Notes: generated by a model from the letters alone, not told the origin. 64,000 bases of DNA from Micromonospora sp. FIMYZ51 (GCF_038246755.1 NZ_CP134706.1:1798001-1862000); one strand, 5' to 3'; counted from the stretch's first letter, positions 26,472 to 35,455 are shown. Numbers and translations are program-made.

Positions 26472-27679
26472 TTGTCTCCACCCTCCTGCGCGGATCCCGT
26501 CCAGTGCGGGTTCTCCCAGATGACCGTGCCGCCCATGCCGATGCCGATGCACATGGCGGTGAGCCCGTACCGGACCTCGGGATGCTCGGCGAACTGCCGG
26601 GCGAGCTGGGTCATCAGCCGTACGCCCGAGGAGGCGAGCGGGTGCCCGATGGCGATCGCACCGCCCCACGGGTTGACCCGCGGGTCGTCGTCGGCGATGC
26701 CGAAGTGGTCGAGGAAGGCGAGCACCTGCACGGCGAACGCCTCGTTCAGCTCGAACAGCCCGATATCGTCGATGCTCAGGCCGGCGATGCGCAGCGCCTT
26801 CTCGGTCGATGGGATCGGGCCGACGCCCATCACCTCGGGCTCGACACCGACGAAGCCGTACGACACGAGCCGCATGGCGATCGGCAGGCCCAGCTCGCGG
26901 GCCACGTCCTCGGCCACCAGCAGGCTGGCGGTGGCACCGTCGTTCAGGCCGGCGGCGTTGCCCGCGGTGACCTTGCCGTGCGGGCGGAACGGGGTCTTGA
27001 GGGTGGCGAGCTTCTCCAGCGAGGTGTCCCGGGGCGCCTCGTCCACAGTGGCCAGACCCCAACCGGTCTCCGGGTCGCGGATCGCCACCGGCACCAGGTC
27101 GTCCTGGAGCTTGCCGTTGGCGTACGCCTTGGCGGTCTTCTGCTGCGAGGCGAGCGCGAAGGCGTCGGTGCGCTCCTTGGTGATGTGCGGCACCCGGTCG
27201 TGCAGGTTCTCCGCGGTGGCGCCCATCACCAGTGCGGACGGGTCGACAAGCTTCTCGGCCACGATGCGCGGGTTCGGGTCGACGCCCTCGCCCATCGGGT
27301 GGCGGCCCATGTGTTCCACGCCGCCCGCGATCGCGACGTCGTACGCGCCAATGGCGATGCCGCTGGCGACGGTGGTCACCGCGGTCATCGCGCCGGCGCA
27401 CATCCGGTCGATGGCGAAGCCGGGCACGGTCTTGGGCAGGCCGGCCAGCAGGGCGGCGGTGCGGCCGATGGTCAGGCCCTGGTCACCGATCTGGGTGGTG
27501 GCGGCGATGGCGACCTCTTCGACCCGCTCCGGCGGCAGCTGCGGGTTGCGCCGCAGCAGCTCGCGGATGCAGCGGATCACCAGGTCGTCCGCGCGGGTGT
27601 TGGCGTACATGCCACCCGCCTTGCCGAACGGGGTGCGGACGCCGTCGACGAAAACGACATCCCGTACTTCACGGGGCAC
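26468..27679 (-). CDS. Acetyl-CoA C-acyltransferase (thiolase), FadA type
   Basis: A 403-residue thiolase that cleaves 3-ketoacyl-CoA, the last step of beta-oxidation. The acyl-accepting Cys is in DRMCAGAMTAV (about residue 92). NEAFAVQ, the catalytic His in GHPLASSG and the C-terminal Cys in MCIGIGMGG complete the active site. I use GTG 27679 (VPREVRDVVFVDG) because AGGAGG lies 6 nt upstream; the ATG at 27700 lacks this. It is the first gene of the fadA-fadB operon. RNase D lies upstream on the same strand, separated by a palindromic terminator. Confidence 0.95.
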   Translation of the reverse strand: MPREVRDVVFVDGVRTPFGKAGGMYANTRADDLVIRCIRELLRRNPQLPPERVEEVAIAATTQIGDQGLTIGRTAALLAGLPKTVPGFAIDRMCAGAMTAVTTVASGIAIGAYDVAIAGGVEHMGRHPMGEGVDPNPRIVAEKLVDPSALVMGATAENLHDRVPHITKERTDAFALASQQKTAKAYANGKLQDDLVPVAIRDPETGWGLATVDEAPRDTSLEKLATLKTPFRPHGKVTAGNAAGLNDGATASLLVAEDVARELGLPIAMRLVSYGFVGVEPEVMGVGPIPSTEKALRIAGLSIDDIGLFELNEAFAVQVLAFLDHFGIADDDPRVNPWGGAIAIGHPLASSGVRLMTQLARQFAEHPEVRYGLTAMCIGIGMGGTVIWENPHWTGSAQEGGDK

Positions 27680-27790
27680 TGTGAGCCTCCTAGCCGGCAC
27701 TGGCGTTTCTCCGGATGCTACCCGTCAGTAACAATCCTTGCCCGCGCCTCCCCCTGTGGCCCAGCCCACACCACCCCCCAACCCGGCCCT

Positions 27791-27851
27791 GTTGATCAAG
27801 AGGTTTGCGTCAGCGACCCGCCGTGCGGCTGACGCAAACCTCCTGATCAAC
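27791..27851. terminator. GTTGATCA-type palindrome overlapping the RNase D stop
   Basis: A 24-bp arm at 27791-27814 (GTTGATCAAGAGGTTTGC plus GTCAGC) pairs with 27828-27851 with one or two mismatches. The TGA stop of the RNase D gene (27847-27849 on the minus strand) lies within the GTTGATCA end of the palindrome. A sister element at 43972-44040 supplies the stop of the HxlR gene in the same way. Confidence 0.75.
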
Positions 27852-29196
27852 GCGGGTCGGGCGGGGTGGTGGGAGTGGTCGGCAGGGGGAGGAGGGCTTC
27901 GGCGAAGGCGGGGAGGAGGAGGGCGATCTGCCATTCGCGGGCGTGGTAGCCGCGGAGCACCTCGGCGACGGAGGCTTCGGTGATCTCCTCGGGCGGCTGC
28001 CAGGCGATGCGGCGGACCGTGTCCGGGGTGATCAGATTCTCCGGTGGCAGCCGGTGCTCGCCGGCCAGCCGCAACACCACCTCGCGGCAGCGTGCCAGGC
28101 GCGCGGCGGCGGCCGGGTCCCGCTCCGCCCACCGGTGCGGCGGGGGCGGGCCCTCCACCGTCGGCGTCACCGGTAGCTCGTCATCGGGCAACTGCCGGGC
28201 ATCGTCCAACGCGGCCAACCAGGTGCGGGCCAGCCGGCGTACCGACCGGCCACCGAACCCGGGCAGGGTGAGCAGCGTCTTCTCGTCCTTCGGGTCCAGC
28301 TCGGCCGCCGCGACGATGGCCGAGTCCGGCAGCACCCGACCCGGTGCCGAGTCGCGGCGAGCGGCGATCTGGTCGCGGGCGTACCACAGCGAACGGACCC
28401 GCGCCTGCGCCCGCGCACCACGGACCCGATGGATGCCGGAGGTACGCCGCCACGGCTCGGCCCGCACCCGGGGCGGTCGTGCGCCGGTACGCACCAGCGC
28501 GGCGAACTCCTCCGCCGCCCATTCGGACTTGCCCTGCCGGGCCAGCTCCGCCTCCAGCGCGTCGCGCAGATCGACAAGCAGCTCCACGTCCAGCGCCGCA
28601 TACGTCAGCCAGGACTGCGGCAGCGGCCGGCTGGACCAGTCCGCCGCAGAATGATGTTTCTCCAGGCTGAACCCGAGCAGTTGCTCGGTGAGCGCGGCCA
28701 GGCCCACCCGTTCGAACCCGGCGAGCCGGGCAGCCAACTCGGTGTCGAACAATCGGCGTGGCCGCAGCCCCAACTCGGCGAGGCAGGGCAGATCCTGGTT
28801 TGCGGCATGCAGCACCCATTCCGCCTCGGCGATCGCGGCGTCCAGGGCGCTCAGGTCAGGTAAGGGCAGCGGGTCGATCAACGCGGTGCCGGCGCCGCCG
28901 CGGCGCAGCTGCACGAGGTACGCCCGCTGGCTGTAGCGGTACCCGGAGGCCCGCTCGGCATCCAGCGCCACCGGCCCGGCACCGGCCGCGAAACGGGCCA
29001 CCACCTCGGCAAGTTGCTCGGATTGGGCGATCGGTTCGGGAGTGCCCTCACGGGGCGCCGTCAGCGGCACGGACTCGCTGCCGGTGGGTTCGGTCCCCGC
29101 GTCCGACGGCTCCGGCCGCGCCGACGGCGGGTGGTGCGTGTCGTTTCCCGTACGGCTTGCGGCGGCCCGACGGCGCAGGGGTGGTTCGTCGGTCAC
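27847..29196 (-). CDS. Ribonuclease D family 3'-5' exonuclease with HRDC domain
   Basis: A 449-residue protein. After a disordered N-terminus of about 55 residues, the DEDDy exonuclease domain shows Asp/Glu in VALDAERASGYRY, Asp in VLHAANQDLPCL, Asp in LFDTELAARLAG and the Tyr/Asp pair in LTYAALDVELLVDLRDAL. An HRDC domain follows (about 245-325; SLWYARDQIAARRDSAPGRV). The enzyme should trim the 3' ends of stable RNA. GTG 29196 starts MTDEPPLRRRAAA. Gene order with the DUF3000 gene and hemE upstream, and fadA-fadB downstream, looks like a conserved actinomycete block. Confidence 0.93.
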   Translation of the reverse strand: MTDEPPLRRRAAASRTGNDTHHPPSARPEPSDAGTEPTGSESVPLTAPREGTPEPIAQSEQLAEVVARFAAGAGPVALDAERASGYRYSQRAYLVQLRRGGAGTALIDPLPLPDLSALDAAIAEAEWVLHAANQDLPCLAELGLRPRRLFDTELAARLAGFERVGLAALTEQLLGFSLEKHHSAADWSSRPLPQSWLTYAALDVELLVDLRDALEAELARQGKSEWAAEEFAALVRTGARPPRVRAEPWRRTSGIHRVRGARAQARVRSLWYARDQIAARRDSAPGRVLPDSAIVAAAELDPKDEKTLLTLPGFGGRSVRRLARTWLAALDDARQLPDDELPVTPTVEGPPPPHRWAERDPAAAARLARCREVVLRLAGEHRLPPENLITPDTVRRIAWQPPEEITEASVAEVLRGYHAREWQIALLLPAFAEALLPLPTTPTTPPDPR

Positions 29197-29254
29197 CTGA
29201 CAACCCTAGTGCGCGAACGGATCGTGCGGCGCGCACCCGTCCCGTCGCGTGTCG

Positions 29255-29696
29255 CTAAGCCGTCGGCGGCGTTACGGGTCGCGGAGTCGGCGGCGGCGTC
29301 ACGGGTCACGTATCGCCTCAACCGGTGGCGGCGGTGCGGGTCGCTGAGTCGTCGGCGGCGCTGCGGTCGCGTATCGCTCAAGCGGTGCGGCGGTGCGGCG
29401 GTGCGGCGGTGCGGCGGTGCGGCGGTGCGGCGGTGCGGGTCGCTGAGTCGGTGGCGGCGCTGCGGGTCGCTGAGTCGGTGGCGGCGTCTGCGGTGTTGGT
29501 CGGGGTCGGTCAGCCGGCGGTGGGCTCAGCCGGTGGCGGCGCTGCGGTGTCCCGGGTCGCTGAGCCGGTGGCGGCGCTGCGCGGTCGGTCAGCCAGTGAT
29601 GGCGGTGCAGTGGCCCCGGGTCGCTGAGTCGGCGGCGGCGCTGGGGTGTTGCGGAGTCGCTCAGCCGGTGGCGGCGCTGCGGCGTTGCGGGGTCGG
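29255..29696. repeat. Repeat-rich region between the DUF3000 and RNase D genes
   Basis: The 500-bp gap between two same-strand genes is mostly degenerate repeats. A core like TCGCTGAGTCGGTGGCGGCG recurs about eight times at irregular spacing of 30-70 bp, and a pure 8-bp tandem (CGGTGCGG, seven copies) lies at 29383-29438. Open frames here on both strands are compositional; none has a recognisable product. No promoter or terminator is distinguishable. Confidence 0.8.
29383..29438. repeat. 8-bp tandem repeat CGGTGCGG, seven perfect copies
   Basis: Seven head-to-tail copies without interruption. The 8-bp unit is not codon-compatible, which supports a non-coding location. It is a likely variable site between strains. 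Confidence 0.95.
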
Positions 29697-30269
29697 TCAG
29701 CCAGTGATGGCGGTGCGGCGTTCCGGCAGGGCGGTGACACCGGGTGGGGGCAGGCCGGCGGTGGAGGCAAGCAGGGTGCACCAGGCGTACAGGTGCGGGG
29801 TGAGGTCGAGGTCCGTCGGGGTCCACGAGGCGCGGATCTCGATGTCGCTCGCCGTGGGCGACCCCGCCAACTCCCCGAACCGGGTCGACATCGTCTGCGT
29901 GATCGTTCCGCCGATGGCCCGGTGCCCGGCCGCCTGGGCGTCGAGGGCGTCGGTGAGCCAGGTCCAGCCCACTCCGGGCAGCAGCGGATCGGCGGCGAGA
30001 TCGACCTCCAGTTCGGCGGTCACGTAGGTGACCAACCGCAGGGTGCCCTGCCACGCCTCGTGTCCGGCCGGGTCGTGCAACAGAATCAGCCGGCCGGTCG
30101 CCACCTCGTCGCCGTCGCGCAGCACGGTCGCGGAAAGCGCGAAGGCGTACGGCGCCAACCGTTGCGGCGCGGTTATCTCCTCCAGCAGAATCTCCGGCCG
30201 GGGCGTCGCCGACCGGAGCCCGGCGACCGCGCGGGCGAAGGTGTCCGGAAGCGCGATCGGGGCGGCCAT
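29697..30269 (-). CDS. DUF3000-family protein
   Basis: A 190-residue soluble protein matching the actinobacterial DUF3000 pattern: PDTFARAVAGLRSATPRPEI, EEITAPQRLAPYAFALSATV, GRLILLHDPAGHEAWQGTLR and GVGWTWLTDAL are characteristic. Function is unknown. In actinomycetes this gene sits next to hemE and an RNase D gene, as here. ATG 30269 lies at the first residue of the conserved region. It is divergent from hemE across a 509-bp gap of tandem repeats. Confidence 0.9.
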   Translation of the reverse strand: MAAPIALPDTFARAVAGLRSATPRPEILLEEITAPQRLAPYAFALSATVLRDGDEVATGRLILLHDPAGHEAWQGTLRLVTYVTAELEVDLAADPLLPGVGWTWLTDALDAQAAGHRAIGGTITQTMSTRFGELAGSPTASDIEIRASWTPTDLDLTPHLYAWCTLLASTAGLPPPGVTALPERRTAITG

Positions 30270-30383
30270 GCCCGCAGCCTATGCCGCCACCCGCTTGCCG
30301 GCCGGGACGGCGCGCCGACGATCCACTCGCCGATGATCGCCGTACCCCCAGCCCACCGAGGCCCGCCCCGCGCCCACTGCTGC

Positions 30384-30600
30384 TCGTGCCCGCTGCTGCT
30401 CGTGCCCGCTGCTGTCCGCCCTGTGTCCGCTGCTGCTCGTGCCCGCTGCTGTCCGCCCTGTGTCCGCTGCTGCTCGTGCCCGCTGCTGTCCGCCCTGTGT
30501 CCGCTGCTGCTCGTGCCCGCTGCTGTCCGCCCTGTGTCCGCTGCTGCTCGTGCCCGCTGCTGTCCGCCCTGTGTCCGCTGCTGCCCGCGCCCGATGCTGC
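30384..30600. repeat. 37-bp tandem repeat, about five copies, upstream of hemE
   Basis: The phase marker CTGTGTCCGCTGCTG recurs at 30421, 30458, 30495, 30532 and 30569, exactly 37 bp apart. The unit contains GCTCGTGCCCGCTGCTGTCC and has no spacers between copies. The length is not divisible by three, so it is not a coding repeat. Together with the following GGGGCCC element it fills the gap between the divergent DUF3000 and hemE genes. The 30601-30693 stretch shows nothing notable. Confidence 0.95.
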
Positions 30601-30693
30601 TCGCCCCGTGCTCGCCGATTCCCGCGCTCGCTGATGTCCACGCTCCGTGGCCGTCGGTATCCGATCGCGCCCTGCGGTCGTTGCTGGTGATCG

Positions 30694-30752
30694 TGTTAAT
30701 AAGGGGCCCCTGCTCTACACCAGGCGTTAATAAGGGGCCCTTCCTTACACCA
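30694..30752. repeat. GGGGCCC paired palindromic repeat, copy C (upstream of hemE)
   Basis: Two TTAATAAGGGGCCC arms joined by ACACCAGGCG, nearly identical to copies A and B. This copy lies 26 bp before the hemE start and not at a gene end, so here it would be in the promoter or 5' leader. Confidence 0.9.
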
Positions 30753-30778
30753 GGGTGGGGCGTGGGACGATGGGGGTG

Positions 30779-31864
30779 ATGACCACCGAGAGTACGGGCA
30801 TCGCCGCCCGAGACGACGAACCCCGCCCTGGCGGGCCTGCGAACTCGCCCTTCGTGCGGGCGTGTCGCCGCCGCTCCGTCCCGCACACCCCGGTCTGGTT
30901 CATGCGGCAGGCCGGCCGGTCGCTGCCGGAGTACCGCGAGATCCGGGCGAACGTGGCCATGCTGGAGTCCTGCCGTCGGCCGGACCTGGTCACCGAGATC
31001 ACGCTCCAGCCGGTACGCCGGCACGGGGTGGACGCCGCGATCCTGTTCAGCGACATCGTGGTGCCGGTCGCCGCCGCCGGGGTCGACCTGGACATCGTGC
31101 CGGGGACCGGACCGGTGGTGGCCGAGCCGGTGCGTACCGCCGCCGACGTGGAGCGGATCCGGCCGCTCGGTCGCGACGACGTCCCGTACGTGGACGAGGC
31201 GGTCCGGATGCTGGTCAAGGAGTTGGGCGACACCCCGCTGATCGGCTTCGCCGGAGCACCCTTCACGCTTGCCAGCTACCTGGTCGAGGGCGGGCCGTCG
31301 CGGACCCACGCGAAGACCAAGGCGCTGATGTACGGCGATCCCGAGCTGTGGCACGCCCTGGCTGGCCGGCTGGCCGAGATGACCCTGACGTTCCTGCGGG
31401 TGCAGATCGACGCCGGGGTCAGCGCGGTGCAGCTTTTCGACTCCTGGGCCGGCGCGCTTTCCGAGGCCGACTACCGCCGGTTCGTGCTGCCCCACTCGAC
31501 TGCCGTACTCGCCGGGCTGGCCGAGGCCGGCGTACCCCGGATTCACTTCGGGGTGGGCACCGCCGAGCTGCTCGGTGCGATGGGCGAGGCCGGGGCGGAC
31601 GTGGTCGGCGTCGACTGGCGTACGCCGTTGGACGTCGCCACCCGGCGGATCGGCCCGGAGCGGGCCGTGCAGGGCAACCTCGACCCGTGCGTACTGCTGG
31701 CTCCGTGGCCGGTGGTGGAGACCGAGGTACGTCGGATCCTCGACGAGGGTCGGGCCACACCCGGGCACGTGTTCAACCTCGGTCACGGCGTGCTGCCGGA
31801 GACCGATCCGGAGGTGTTGACCCGGGTGGTTGCCCTGGTGCACGAACTCTCCGCCAGGGGCTGA
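30779..31864 (+). CDS. hemE: Uroporphyrinogen decarboxylase
   Basis: A 361-residue enzyme that removes four acetate carboxyls from uroporphyrinogen III to give coproporphyrinogen III. The family signature [16 protein letters not shown] is near residue 40. Further conserved blocks are [36 protein letters not shown] and HFGVGT, and the C-terminal [15 protein letters not shown] is diagnostic. ATG 30779 was chosen because the family-typical start follows shortly. ATG 30770 is 9 nt upstream and neither has a strong Shine-Dalgarno. First gene of a three-gene heme operon. Confidence 0.97.
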   Translation: MTTESTGIAARDDEPRPGGPANSPFVRACRRRSVPHTPVWFMRQAGRSLPEYREIRANVAMLESCRRPDLVTEITLQPVRRHGVDAAILFSDIVVPVAAAGVDLDIVPGTGPVVAEPVRTAADVERIRPLGRDDVPYVDEAVRMLVKELGDTPLIGFAGAPFTLASYLVEGGPSRTHAKTKALMYGDPELWHALAGRLAEMTLTFLRVQIDAGVSAVQLFDSWAGALSEADYRRFVLPHSTAVLAGLAEAGVPRIHFGVGTAELLGAMGEAGADVVGVDWRTPLDVATRRIGPERAVQGNLDPCVLLAPWPVVETEVRRILDEGRATPGHVFNLGHGVLPETDPEVLTRVVALVHELSARG

Positions 31865-31869
31865 CCGCG

Positions 31870-33279
31870 GTGGCGAGGCGCTGGCGGGTGGCGGTGGTCG
31901 GTGGCGGTGTCGCCGGCCTGGCCGCCGCGGTCCGGTTGCGGGACCGGGCCCCCGCCGGCACCGAGATCACCGTGTACGAGCAGTCCGGCGCGCTCGGTGG
32001 CAAGCTGCGCACCGGCGAGTTGGCCGGCGGCCCGGTGGAGTTCGGCGCGGAGTCGTTCCTGATGCGTGACCCGGCCGGCGGCCCGTCGGCCGCGGTGGCC
32101 CTGGTCCACCGGCTCGGGCTGGCCGGTCGGATCGTGCACCCGACCGTCGGGCAGGCGGCGCTCGCCGTCGACGGTGGGCTGCGCCCGATCCCGGGCGGCA
32201 CGCTGGTGGGCGTACCGGGTGATCTGGAGCAGGTGGCGACGGTGGCCCGGCCGACGCCGGACGCCGACCGCGACGAGGGTCGGCCGCTACTCGCCCCGGA
32301 GCAGGACGTCTCCGTCGGCGCGCTGGTCCGCGCCCGGTTCGGCGGCGAGGTGGTGGACCGGCTGGTCGACCCGATGCTCGGCGGGGTCTACGCCGGCCGC
32401 GCCGACGACCTCTCCCTGGCCACCACCATGCCGGCCCTGGCCCGGGCGGCCCGCACGGAGCACACGCTGCTCGGCGCGGTACGCGCGGCACAGGCCGCTG
32501 CCCCACGCGCCCCCGGCGAACCGGTCTTCGGCACCCTCGACGGCGGACTCGGCACCCTGGTCGACGCCGCCGCCACGGCCAGCGGGGCGACCATCCGCCG
32601 CAACGCGGCGGTCCGCGAACTCACGCCGGCCGGTGCCGGTTGGCGGCTCACCGTCGGGCCGACCCGGGATCCCGAGCACGTCGAGGTCGACGCGGTGGTG
32701 CTGGCCGTGCCGGCCCGCCCGGCGGCCCGGCTGCTCGCCGAGGTCGCCGCCGAGGCGGCGGAGCGGATCGGCGGGCTGGACTACGCAAGCGTCGCGCTTG
32801 TCACGCTGGCCCTGCCCGGGCCGGCGTTGCCGCAGCTCTCCGGCTTCCTGGTGCCCGGCACCGAGGGGCTGCTGATCAAGGCATCCACGTTCTTCACCAC
32901 CAAGTGGGGGCACCTGCGCCGGCCGGACGGGCTGGCCCTGGTCCGGGCCTCGGTCGGCCGGTACGGGGAGGAGGCCCAGCTCCAGCGCCCCGACGAGGAC
33001 CTGGCGGCGACCGTGCACCGGGAGTTGTCGGCGGTGCTCGACGTGCCGCTGCCGGCACCGGTCGACGGGCACGTGCAACGCTGGGGTGGTGGGCTGCCGC
33101 AGTACACCCCCGGGCACCTGGACCGGGTGGCCGCCGCGCGGTCCGCGCTGCGGGCAGCACATCCGACGCTGCGGCTGGCCGGCGCCGGTTACGACGGGGT
33201 GGGCATCCCGGTCTGCGTCCGTTCCGGCGAGACGGCGGCCGAGGAGATCATCACAGCACTGGAAGGATCGGGGAGTTGA
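31870..33279 (+). CDS. hemG: Coproporphyrinogen III/protoporphyrinogen IX oxidase, HemY (CgoX) type
   Basis: A 469-residue FAD enzyme. [17 protein letters not shown] is the dinucleotide-binding motif, [13 protein letters not shown] and GAESFL follow, and the C-terminal FAD-binding block is [20 protein letters not shown]. In Actinobacteria this oxidase works on coproporphyrinogen III, passing coproporphyrin to ferrochelatase and then to HemQ. The GTG at 31870 lies 5 nt after the hemE stop, and its own stop overlaps the hemQ start. The acceptor is oxygen in this family. Confidence in family is high; substrate preference is inferred from the hemQ neighbour. Confidence 0.94.
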   Translation: MARRWRVAVVGGGVAGLAAAVRLRDRAPAGTEITVYEQSGALGGKLRTGELAGGPVEFGAESFLMRDPAGGPSAAVALVHRLGLAGRIVHPTVGQAALAVDGGLRPIPGGTLVGVPGDLEQVATVARPTPDADRDEGRPLLAPEQDVSVGALVRARFGGEVVDRLVDPMLGGVYAGRADDLSLATTMPALARAARTEHTLLGAVRAAQAAAPRAPGEPVFGTLDGGLGTLVDAAATASGATIRRNAAVRELTPAGAGWRLTVGPTRDPEHVEVDAVVLAVPARPAARLLAEVAAEAAERIGGLDYASVALVTLALPGPALPQLSGFLVPGTEGLLIKASTFFTTKWGHLRRPDGLALVRASVGRYGEEAQLQRPDEDLAATVHRELSAVLDVPLPAPVDGHVQRWGGGLPQYTPGHLDRVAAARSALRAAHPTLRLAGAGYDGVGIPVCVRSGETAAEEIITALEGSGS

Positions 33280-33977
33280 CGGAGCAGAGCAACGCGGCCC
33301 GGCTGCGGGAGCTGAACGACACCATCCGCTACACCATGTGGTCGGTGTTCCGGTCCAGCGCGCCGCTGCCGTCGCTGCGGGAGAACGTGACCGGCGAGGC
33401 CGAGTCGCTGATCGAGGAACTGGCCGGCAAGGACGTCGTGGTGCGGGGCACGTACGACGTTTCCGGCCTGCGCGCCGACGCCGACCTGATGATCTGGTGG
33501 CACTCCTCGTCCAGCGACGCTCTCCAGGACGCGTACCTGCGGTTGCGGCGGACCACCCTGGGGCGGGCGATGACCCCGGTCTGGTCGCAGATGGCGCTGC
33601 ACCGGCCGGCCGAGTTCAACAAGAGCCACATCCCGGCGTTCCTGGCCGGTGAGGAGGCCCGCGCCTACCTCTGCGTCTACCCGTTCGTCCGCTCGTACGA
33701 GTGGTACCTGCTGCCCGACGCCGAGCGCCGCGAGCTGCTGGCCGAGCACGGCCAGATGGCCCGGGGCTACCCGGACGTGCGCGCCAACACGGTGGCCTCG
33801 TTCGCGCTCGGCGACTACGAGTGGATGCTCGCCTTCGAGGCCGACGAGCTGCACCGCATCGTGGACCTGATGCGCGACCTGCGCGGCTCCCGGGCCCGGC
33901 TGCACGTACGCGAGGAGGTCCCCTTCTACACCGGCCGCCGCCGCCCGATCGCCGACATCATCGCGAACCTGGTGTAA
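33276..33977 (+). CDS. hemQ: Coproheme decarboxylase (HemQ/ChdC, chlorite dismutase-like)
   Basis: A 233-residue chlorite-dismutase-fold protein that makes protoheme from coproheme by two oxidative decarboxylations. Conserved segments are [32 protein letters not shown], the radical-Tyr region [12 protein letters not shown] and the heme-ligand region [19 protein letters not shown] 33276 overlaps the oxidase stop (TTGA) and has GGAAGGATCGGGGAG upstream. Its TAA (33975-33977) sits at the start of a GGGGCCC repeat. The presence of HemQ marks the coproporphyrin-dependent heme route. Ferrochelatase is not in this window. Confidence 0.95.
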   Translation: MTEQSNAARLRELNDTIRYTMWSVFRSSAPLPSLRENVTGEAESLIEELAGKDVVVRGTYDVSGLRADADLMIWWHSSSSDALQDAYLRLRRTTLGRAMTPVWSQMALHRPAEFNKSHIPAFLAGEEARAYLCVYPFVRSYEWYLLPDAERRELLAEHGQMARGYPDVRANTVASFALGDYEWMLAFEADELHRIVDLMRDLRGSRARLHVREEVPFYTGRRRPIADIIANLV

Positions 33978-34030
33978 GGAAGGGCCCCCTTTTAACGCCT
34001 CGTGCATAGCAAGGGCCCCCTTTTAACACA
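33971..34030. repeat. GGGGCCC paired palindromic repeat, copy D (supplies the hemQ stop)
   Basis: Inverted orientation relative to copy A: GGTGTAAGGAAGGGCCCCC, a linker AACGCCTCGTGC, then AAGGGCCCCC. The TAA in GGTGTAAGG is the hemQ stop, just as GGTGTAA ends the 10139-12073 gene in copy B. A further hairpin (34040-34085) follows at once. Confidence 0.9.
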
Positions 34031-34039
34031 ACGTAACAA

Positions 34040-34085
34040 CCGATCCGCACCGGCCGTGGTGGTCACCGTGGCCGGTGCGGATCGG
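34040..34085. terminator. Hairpin between convergent hemQ and LPMO genes
   Basis: CCGATCCGCACCGGCC (34040-34055) pairs perfectly with 34070-34085 around a 14-nt loop. It stands between two converging genes and follows the copy-D repeat. Confidence 0.7.
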
Positions 34086-34138
34086 GTTCGACCGGGTGGA
34101 GCCGCACCGGAGGGAGTGAGGCGTGGCCCCACCCGGGG

Positions 34139-35245
34139 TCAGGCCATCACCGTGCAGGTGAGCGTGGGCACGTTGCTGCTGCCCGAGCCCAGGAAGCCGA
34201 AGGTGGCACTGCCGCCGGCACCGAGGTTGCCGTTGTAGCCGACGTTGGTGGCGGTCACCGTCGAGCCGCTGGAACTGATGTTGGCGTTCCAGAACTGACT
34301 GATCTGCTGGCCGTTGGCGTACGTCCAGTTGACCCGCCAGCCGCGGATGGTCGTGTTGCCCGCGGTCACCTGCACCTCACCCTGGAAACCACCGGTCCAG
34401 GTCGAGGTCACCCGGTACGTCGCCGAGCACGTGCCGGCCGCCGGCACGCCGGTCGTCGGCGGGACGGTCGGCGGATTGGACGTGGGCGGGATGGTCGGCG
34501 GCGGGGTGGTGGTCGGTGGCGCGGTGGTCGGCGGGGTGCTGCCGCCGCCGAACTGCACGTCGCTACAGATGTAGTACGACTGGTCGGAGTGGCTGGCCTG
34601 CCAGATGGTGAAGATGACGTGCCGGCCGGTGCGTCCCGGCGCGTTCACCGGCACCTTGATGGAGACTCCGCCGGGCTCGGACTGCCACTGGGAGGCCGGC
34701 GTGTTGCCGATCTGACCGACCAGTTCCAGGTGTGACCAGGCCAATGGCGTGGTCAGCGCGTCGTAGCCCTGCCGGGTGGCGTACACCCGGATGTAGTCGG
34801 CACCGTGACTGGCCTGGTCGTAGAACTTGAGCCGGAAGTTGTTGGCGACCGAGGTGGTCCGCCAGGCGCCGGGCACGTCCATCGCCCGGTAGCGCCCGTT
34901 TTCGGTACGTCCGCCGGAGCAGAGCTGACCGTTCGGGATGGCGGCCTGGTGGTTGCCGGCCACACCCTCGCGGTAGAGGCCGTTCCAGTTCCACATGGCG
35001 TTGGTGTCGGTCTGCCACGCCTGCCAGCACATCGGATCCTCGGTGGCCATCCGCGGGTTCTGGAAGTCACCACCCCAACGTTGCCAGCAGCCGTAGTTGC
35101 GGGAGATGGGGTTGGCCACCGAGCCGTGCGCCGAGGCGGGCGCCACCAGCGCGGTGGTGGCGAGCAGCGTGGCGACGGCGACGGCAGCGACGGCCGCCAC
35201 GGCGGATAGCCATACCGCGCGCGATGATCTGAGTACGTTGGACAT
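34139..35245 (-). CDS. Secreted AA10 lytic polysaccharide monooxygenase with CBM2
   Basis: A 368-residue exported copper enzyme that oxidatively cleaves crystalline cellulose or chitin. The signal peptide ends at ...APASA, leaving mature His40 (HGSVANPISRNYGCW) as the first histidine-brace ligand. The catalytic domain (about 40-230) has several Cys pairs and FYDQASHGADYIRVY with a further His. A Pro/Thr linker with TAPPTTTPPPT leads to a C-terminal CBM2 (about 268-368; TCSATYRVTSTWTGGFQGEV, GWRVNWTYANGQQISQFWNA). ATG 35245 was chosen because an ordinary signal peptide follows; the ORF extends upstream without reason. A LacI-type palindrome lies 140 bp upstream. Confidence 0.93.
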   Translation of the reverse strand: MSNVLRSSRAVWLSAVAAVAAVAVATLLATTALVAPASAHGSVANPISRNYGCWQRWGGDFQNPRMATEDPMCWQAWQTDTNAMWNWNGLYREGVAGNHQAAIPNGQLCSGGRTENGRYRAMDVPGAWRTTSVANNFRLKFYDQASHGADYIRVYATRQGYDALTTPLAWSHLELVGQIGNTPASQWQSEPGGVSIKVPVNAPGRTGRHVIFTIWQASHSDQSYYICSDVQFGGGSTPPTTAPPTTTPPPTIPPTSNPPTVPPTTGVPAAGTCSATYRVTSTWTGGFQGEVQVTAGNTTIRGWRVNWTYANGQQISQFWNANISSSGSTVTATNVGYNGNLGAGGSATFGFLGSGSSNVPTLTCTVMA

Positions 35246-35384
35246 GGAGCCCCCAGGGGGAATCGTCGGATCGACATCGCCCAGACGCGCGGGAGTTGCC
35301 TCTCCCGGGCCGGTTCGGGTGGCCCCGTCGTTTGTACTGGCTCCAATCAAAAGGATGGCACAAGCCATCGTCATCGGTCAATTA

Positions 35385-35398
35385 GGAAAACGTTTTCC
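35385..35398. promoter_or_regulatory. 14-bp palindrome GGAAAACGTTTTCC, LacI-type operator candidate
   Basis: A perfect palindrome with a central CG, as typical for LacI/GalR-family operators. It lies 140 bp upstream of the LPMO start, in an AT-richer stretch (CAATTAGGAAAACG) that is a natural promoter region for that gene. The regulator is not in the window. Confidence 0.6.
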
Positions 35399-35455
35399 AG
35401 CACGTCGTACCGATCCTCGTCAGCGCTGCGGCGGGAGAGTTCGCTGACTGGTCGG

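Noticed and set aside
24339..27731. A 1130-residue open frame on the plus strand
   Set aside because: It runs antisense to the clear fadB and fadA genes. Its His/Gln/Arg/Asp-rich composition is the usual shadow of GC-rich coding DNA, and it has no recognisable domain.
30384..30600. CRISPR array (37-bp repeat)
   Set aside because: The copies are contiguous with no unique spacers, so this is a plain tandem repeat. The same applies to the 37-bp repeat at 13391.
29697..30779. A 377-residue plus-strand frame and alternative frames across the 37-bp repeats
   Set aside because: The frames are antisense to DUF3000 and depend on non-codon-length repeats, so they are not genes.
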